The position numbers and the translations under genes were made by a program. Source: Chryseobacterium scophthalmum (GTDB lineage Bacteria; Bacteroidota; Bacteroidia; Flavobacteriales; Weeksellaceae). Taken from it: a stretch of 64,000 nt of DNA. The notes beneath the pieces are model-generated. The model saw nothing but the letters and a program-made list of their open reading frames with translations. It had not been told where the DNA came from and ran no database searches. Position 1 is the first letter of the stretch. Each line of letters begins with the position of its first letter. Shown piece after piece: positions 63,024-64,000 of the stretch. The stretch is taken from assembly GCF_900143185.1 (NCBI RefSeq), contig NZ_FSRQ01000001.1:620001-684000 (forward strand). Reading direction: 5' to 3'.

Positions 63024-64000
63024 ATGAAAAAAGTATTATTTATAGACCGTGACGGGACTTTGATCTTAGAACCTCCAACAGATTTTCAGGTTGATTCTTT
63101 GGAAAAACTTGAATTCTATCCCGGAGTTTTTCAAAACCTATCAAGAATTGCAAAAGAACTTGATTTTGAATTGGTCATGGTGACAAACCAGGATGGATTG
63201 GGAACAGAAAGTTTTCCAATGGAAGATTTTATAAAATCTCATGAAAAAATGTTGAAAGCTTTTGAAAATGAAGGAATTATTTTTAATGATATTTTGATTG
63301 ATAAAAGTTTTGAAAGTGAAAATTCACCAAATCGAAAACCAGGAATTGGAATGTTGGGAAAATATATTTACGGTAATTACGATCTTGAAAATTCTTTCGT
63401 TATTGGTGATCGATTGACGGATATTCAATTAGCAAAAAACTTAGGTTCAAAATCAATCTTCATTAATAAAATTCAAAATGAAAATGCGAATCTAACGACA
63501 GAAAACTGGAGTGAAATTTACCAATATTTAAAGCAGATTCCACGAAAAGCCAAAGTTTCAAGAAAAACCAATGAAACAGATATTCAAATAGAAATCAATC
63601 TCGATGGAAGCGGAAATTCTGAGATCTCAACAGGGTTACATTTTTTCGATCATATGCTTGAACAAATATCGAAGCACGGCAATTTAGATTTAAAAATCAA
63701 AGTTAATGGAGACTTACAAGTTGATGAACATCACACCATTGAAGACACAGGAATTGTTTTGGGAGAAGCAATTTTAAAAGCTTTAGGAAAGAAAAAAGGA
63801 ATTGAAAGATATGGTTTTTTGCTTCCGATGGACGATTGTTTAGCACAAGTCGCTCTTGATTTTGGAGGTCGTTCGTGGTTGGTTTGGGAAGCTAATTTTA
63901 AGCGTGAAAAAATAGGAGATGTTTCAACTGAAATGTTTGAGCATTTTTTCAAATCTTTCACCGATTCGGCAAAATGTAATCTCAATATTAAAGTGGAAGG
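63024..64000 (+). CDS. hisB: Bifunctional histidinol-phosphatase/imidazoleglycerol-phosphate dehydratase, 3' end cut by the window
   Basis: The frame is open from ATG 63024 to the end of the window (~325 codons). The N-terminal HAD phosphatase has the nucleophile motif [12 protein letters not shown] (Asp8, Asp10) and [19 protein letters not shown]. The dehydratase half begins near residue 172, with [34 protein letters not shown] (His236-His237) and [15 protein letters not shown]. The E. coli HisB zinc ligands Cys92, His94, Cys100 and Cys102 have no counterpart here: the region reads [20 protein letters not shown]. More his genes probably lie to the right. Confidence 0.94.
   Translation, partial: MKKVLFIDRDGTLILEPPTDFQVDSLEKLEFYPGVFQNLSRIAKELDFELVMVTNQDGLGTESFPMEDFIKSHEKMLKAFENEGIIFNDILIDKSFESENSPNRKPGIGMLGKYIYGNYDLENSFVIGDRLTDIQLAKNLGSKSIFINKIQNENANLTTENWSEIYQYLKQIPRKAKVSRKTNETDIQIEINLDGSGNSEISTGLHFFDHMLEQISKHGNLDLKIKVNGDLQVDEHHTIEDTGIVLGEAILKALGKKKGIERYGFLLPMDDCLAQVALDFGGRSWLVWEANFKREKIGDVSTEMFEHFFKSFTDSAKCNLNIKVE

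Overview
The window is a chromosomal segment of a low-GC Bacteroidota bacterium, most likely a Chryseobacterium-like member of the Weeksellaceae (Flavobacteriales). The reasons are AT-rich codon use, a type IX secretion (T9SS) sorting domain and PorQ, the TamL, FtsK-LolA-LptF and fused CcsBA gene sets, and many upstream regions carrying the Bacteroidetes -7 element TAnnTTTG rather than a TATAAT box. Genus and species are inference; there is no rRNA to confirm them.

Layout. 1-1.2 kb: 3' end of a secreted T9SS cargo gene. 1.2-4.6 kb: uvrA with a small lipoprotein gene. 4.7-7.6 kb: a TonB-dependent receptor behind a leader with a short ORF and terminator hairpin, then a DUF2490 protein. 7.6-9.1 kb: an HD hydrolase and small secreted or membrane proteins. 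9.2-16.4 kb: a fatty-acid beta-oxidation operon (MarR regulator, FadN-, FadA- and FadE-like enzymes) interrupted by two guest genes, an REP-associated transposase (RAYT) framed by REP hairpins and an S23-type four-helix-bundle gene framed by perfect 19-bp inverted repeats. 16.4-19.1 kb: an iron-chelate-type ABC transporter with a TlpA-like lipoprotein. 19.2-24.3 kb: a PaaE-like reductase, a SanA/YdcF protein, TamL and an RNA methyltransferase. 24.4-29.0 kb: a YtxH/holin-like envelope cluster, cmk, porQ, pyrH and frr.

29-39 kb: two unknown lipoproteins, then ftsK-lolA-lptF reading leftward and a fused cytochrome c maturation protein CcsBA reading rightward. 39.4-41 kb: an SPFH protein, an Arc-like repressor and a small membrane protein among repeats. 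41-44.4 kb: a lysine catabolism pair (aldehyde dehydrogenase and L-lysine 6-transaminase) and a DUF2007 protein. 44.5-46.3 kb: a GNAT acetyltransferase and a retropepsin-PDZ lipoprotein gene split by a frameshift. 46.4-52.7 kb: a GbsR/MarR-regulated RND efflux operon. 52.8-54.1 kb: a GNAT-MarR pair and tRNA-Ala(GGC). 54.4-58 kb: orphan proteins, an NlpC/P60 peptidase, a membrane methyltransferase and dapD. 57.8-59.6 kb: two glycosyltransferases. 59.6-64 kb: hisGDCB behind a leader peptide rich in His codons, with mutually exclusive antiterminator and terminator pairings; hisB runs off the window end.

The strongest second-look items are the histidine attenuator, the S23 cassette with its inverted repeats inside the fad operon, the RAYT/REP element in the same operon, the leader upstream of the TonB receptor, and operator palindromes sitting in the promoters of three MarR-type regulators. 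No CRISPR array, rRNA, prophage or complete IS element was seen.
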